Below are positions 62,833 through 64,000 of a stretch of DNA of 64,000 nt, one piece after another. Source of the DNA: Bacteroidaceae bacterium. GTDB taxonomy: Bacteria; Bacteroidota; Bacteroidia; Bacteroidales; Bacteroidaceae. The notes beneath the pieces were generated by a model. The model was not told where the DNA came from. It saw nothing but the letters and a program-made list of their open reading frames with translations, and searched no databases. Location: NCBI GenBank assembly GCA_017525235.1, contig JAFXTC010000003.1, forward strand, positions 62,001 through 126,000, read 5' to 3'. Positions within the stretch are counted from its first letter, which is position 1. Every line of letters begins with the position of its first letter. The position numbers and the translations under genes are program-made.

Positions 62833-62864
62833 CAAAAATACACTTTTTTGAGAACAGCACCAAA
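62833..62864 (-). promoter_or_regulatory. Promoter of the C10 protease gene
   Basis: Read leftward: TTTG (62864-62861), 20-base spacer, TATTTTTG (62840-62833). The leader is about 75 bases. Confidence 0.65.
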
Positions 62865-62890
62865 TAAACCGTCAAATTATTTAATAGCGA

Positions 62891-63079
62891 TTACCACTCC
62901 TCGTCCCAAACACTTTTGCCAGTGATAAGCCTTGTATCGGCTTCTATAACACTTCCGCTTTCTGTATCGCCACCCCAGCTTGCGCCGTCAAGCGAATCCA
63001 AAGCGCTTAAGTTCATGAACATGTGGCGGGTCTTTATTTCCACAACAACAACGTTGGGTGCATTATATATCTTTTTCAT
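62891..63079 (-). CDS. 62-residue peptide of the KxYxxPxxxVVxI type, next to a C10 protease
   Basis: Starts MKKIYNAPNVVVVEIKTRH and ends SVWDEEW. The N-terminus has a K-x-Y-x-x-P hydrophobic pattern that I recall from many short Prevotella proteins of unknown function, and the C-terminal VWD(E/D)(E/D)W is also shared among those, as far as I remember. No signal peptide or membrane helix. It lies 45 bases downstream of the surface-protein gene on the same strand and 26 bases upstream of the C10 promoter. It could be a bacteriocin- or RiPP-like precursor, a chaperone-like adaptor, or a marker of secreted-protein operons; nothing in the window decides. Confidence 0.6.
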   Translation of the reverse strand: MKKIYNAPNVVVVEIKTRHMFMNLSALDSLDGASWGGDTESGSVIEADTRLITGKSVWDEEW

Positions 63080-63124
63080 AACTGTAATTTTTTATTTGAA
63101 GTTAAATTAAGTTAGAGGAACTCC

Positions 63125-64000
63125 TTAAAAAAGAACTTTCTTCCCATTCACAATGTTGATGCCCTTCTGCAACTTATTGATGCGCTGACCGCTGAGGTTG
63201 TAAATAGGACCATTAACCATGAACCCTTCACCATTAACCATATCTATGCCATCAGCATCATCATCTTCGATAAAGTAGTTGAGCTCCTTAACTTCACCAC
63301 CGCCACCAACTGCGAGGTAGCCACGGAAGGCCTTCAGAGCAACTGTGCTGTTCACCTGATAGAACTTATTGTTGCTGATAATATAGCTATCCTCAGGTGC
63401 ATTGCCGTTGTTAAAGACACCTGTGAAGGTAATATCATCCTCGGTTACGGGAGTAATTGCACCCTTGATGGTTTTGCTGCTAAGGCTGATACTGCTGACA
63501 TTGCTTGGAACCTTTACCATATAAGGCTTGCCTGCTTCGATGCCATCAGCATCATCGAAAGCAAGGGTATAGCTACCGCCACCATTGTCGGTTACACCAA
63601 TCAGTTTCTTAACCTCCGTACCTGCGCCTAATTGTTCCTCTATTTCGTCTGCATCCATATCGAAAGGTACGCAGAAGGTGTTCCACTTGCCACCCTTCAG
63701 GGTGCGTTCCATAGTGACAGAAGTCACATCGAAGTTGCTGTTAGTGCCGAATGAATCATCTTCGTCCAAAGCAAGTGTAGAAGCCACATTCTCATAGCTG
63801 CCATTCAGGATAACCTGCTTATGTGAGCTGTTGAGTGTAGGCTCATCATCTGTACCAATGGTTTGATACCAGGCAGCACCAAGTTTGTATGTTATCTCAC
63901 CACTTGCTAGCTGTGAGGTAGTAACTTCTGGTGCTGTTGTTAATATGATTTTACCGTCATTGTCTTTAGCTGCTCCGTAGCCACTATCTTCAAGCCAAAA
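63125..64000 (-). CDS. C-terminal part of a large surface protein (GLUG-type tail), 5' truncated
   Basis: The frame is open to the window edge, giving 291 residues of the C-terminal end. The visible part begins with WLEDSGYGAAKDNDG and a segment GAAWYQTIGTDDEPTL that I associate with the ends of GLUG-motif surface proteins. A beta domain follows (about 90-230, MERTLKGGKWNTFCVPFDMDA, a pattern common at the ends of Prevotella leucine-rich surface proteins), then the tail IYNLSGQRINKLQKGINIVN. A heptad repeat lies within the codons for DMVNGEGFMVNG. No catalytic motif. The N-terminal function is outside the window. Confidence 0.78.
   Translation of the reverse strand, partial: FWLEDSGYGAAKDNDGKIILTTAPEVTTSQLASGEITYKLGAAWYQTIGTDDEPTLNSSHKQVILNGSYENVASTLALDEDDSFGTNSNFDVTSVTMERTLKGGKWNTFCVPFDMDADEIEEQLGAGTEVKKLIGVTDNGGGSYTLAFDDADGIEAGKPYMVKVPSNVSSISLSSKTIKGAITPVTEDDITFTGVFNNGNAPEDSYIISNNKFYQVNSTVALKAFRGYLAVGGGGEVKELNYFIEDDDADGIDMVNGEGFMVNGPIYNLSGQRINKLQKGINIVNGKKVLF
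63208..63244. repeat. Heptad tandem repeat inside the surface-protein tail
   Basis: Units ACCATTA, ACCATGA, ACCCTTC, ACCATTA, ACCATAT. In frame in the gene that runs to 64000. Confidence 0.6.

Overview
The window looks like a chromosomal segment of a Bacteroidales bacterium, most probably Prevotella/Segatella-like. The evidence is the Bacteroidota promoter pattern (TTTG about 19-20 bases upstream of TAnnTTTG) before many genes, a single-chain SecDF, ECF sigma/anti-sigma pairs, a large LacZ-type GH2 enzyme, a C10 (streptopain-family) protease, C-terminal tails of the Bacteroidota secreted-protein type, and gene orders such as topA-aroK-speA-argB-sigma. Species was not determined and nothing was searched against a database.

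Left end (1 to about 3,220) is the right end of an integrated mobile element: the tail of one small gene, a DUF6633-like gene, about 800 bases of highly structured non-coding DNA, a tyrosine integrase, palindromes and iterons, and then a 3' half of a CAT-anticodon tRNA that I read as the duplicated attachment site. Next (3,288-5,366) comes a sigma / anti-sigma / lipoprotein operon on the minus strand. Then (5,734-12,726, plus strand) comes a sialic-acid catabolic operon: N-acetylneuraminate lyase, two-domain sialate O-acetylesterase, a sialic-acid mutarotase fused to a sodium symporter, and an N-acylglucosamine 2-epimerase. From 22,230 down to 12,729 runs a long minus-strand operon (GNAT, parE, coaD, ctp, ybeY, ruvB, SpmAB-like, flippase). 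Positions 22,394-30,792 hold an outer-membrane beta-barrel, a VanX-like dipeptidase, a secreted beta-galactosidase, then greA and a secreted sialidase. The sialidase and beta-galactosidase would release the sialic acid and galactose from host glycans, and the first operon would import and degrade the sialic acid.

The rest is largely housekeeping: secDF, endonuclease/phosphatase, rhomboid, HU, a large secreted HExxH protein, YifB/ComM, a thioredoxin-fold lipoprotein without cysteines, a TPR lipoprotein, xerD, aroQ, an O-methyltransferase, a second sigma/anti-sigma pair, argB, speA, aroK, topA, a Nudix hydrolase, NfeD-like plus flotillin, and an aquaporin. The right end returns to surface biology: a secreted phosphoesterase, tRNA-Leu(CAA), a C10 protease, a 62-residue peptide gene and the end of a surface protein running off the window.

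Three repeat systems stand out. (1) Degenerate tandem repeats with a 7-base period occur at about a dozen loci, mostly between genes but also inside coding sequence. (2) A palindromic promoter cassette occurs, in this window, only before the sialic-acid operon and before greA-sialidase. (3) In the mobile element, four hairpins share the loop GCCTAA on different stems, with paired stem changes between copies. In both sigma/anti-sigma pairs a heptad repeat lies in the sigma linker and a G/C-rich palindrome lies just before the anti-sigma membrane helix. Repeat, fold and promoter calls were made by eye.
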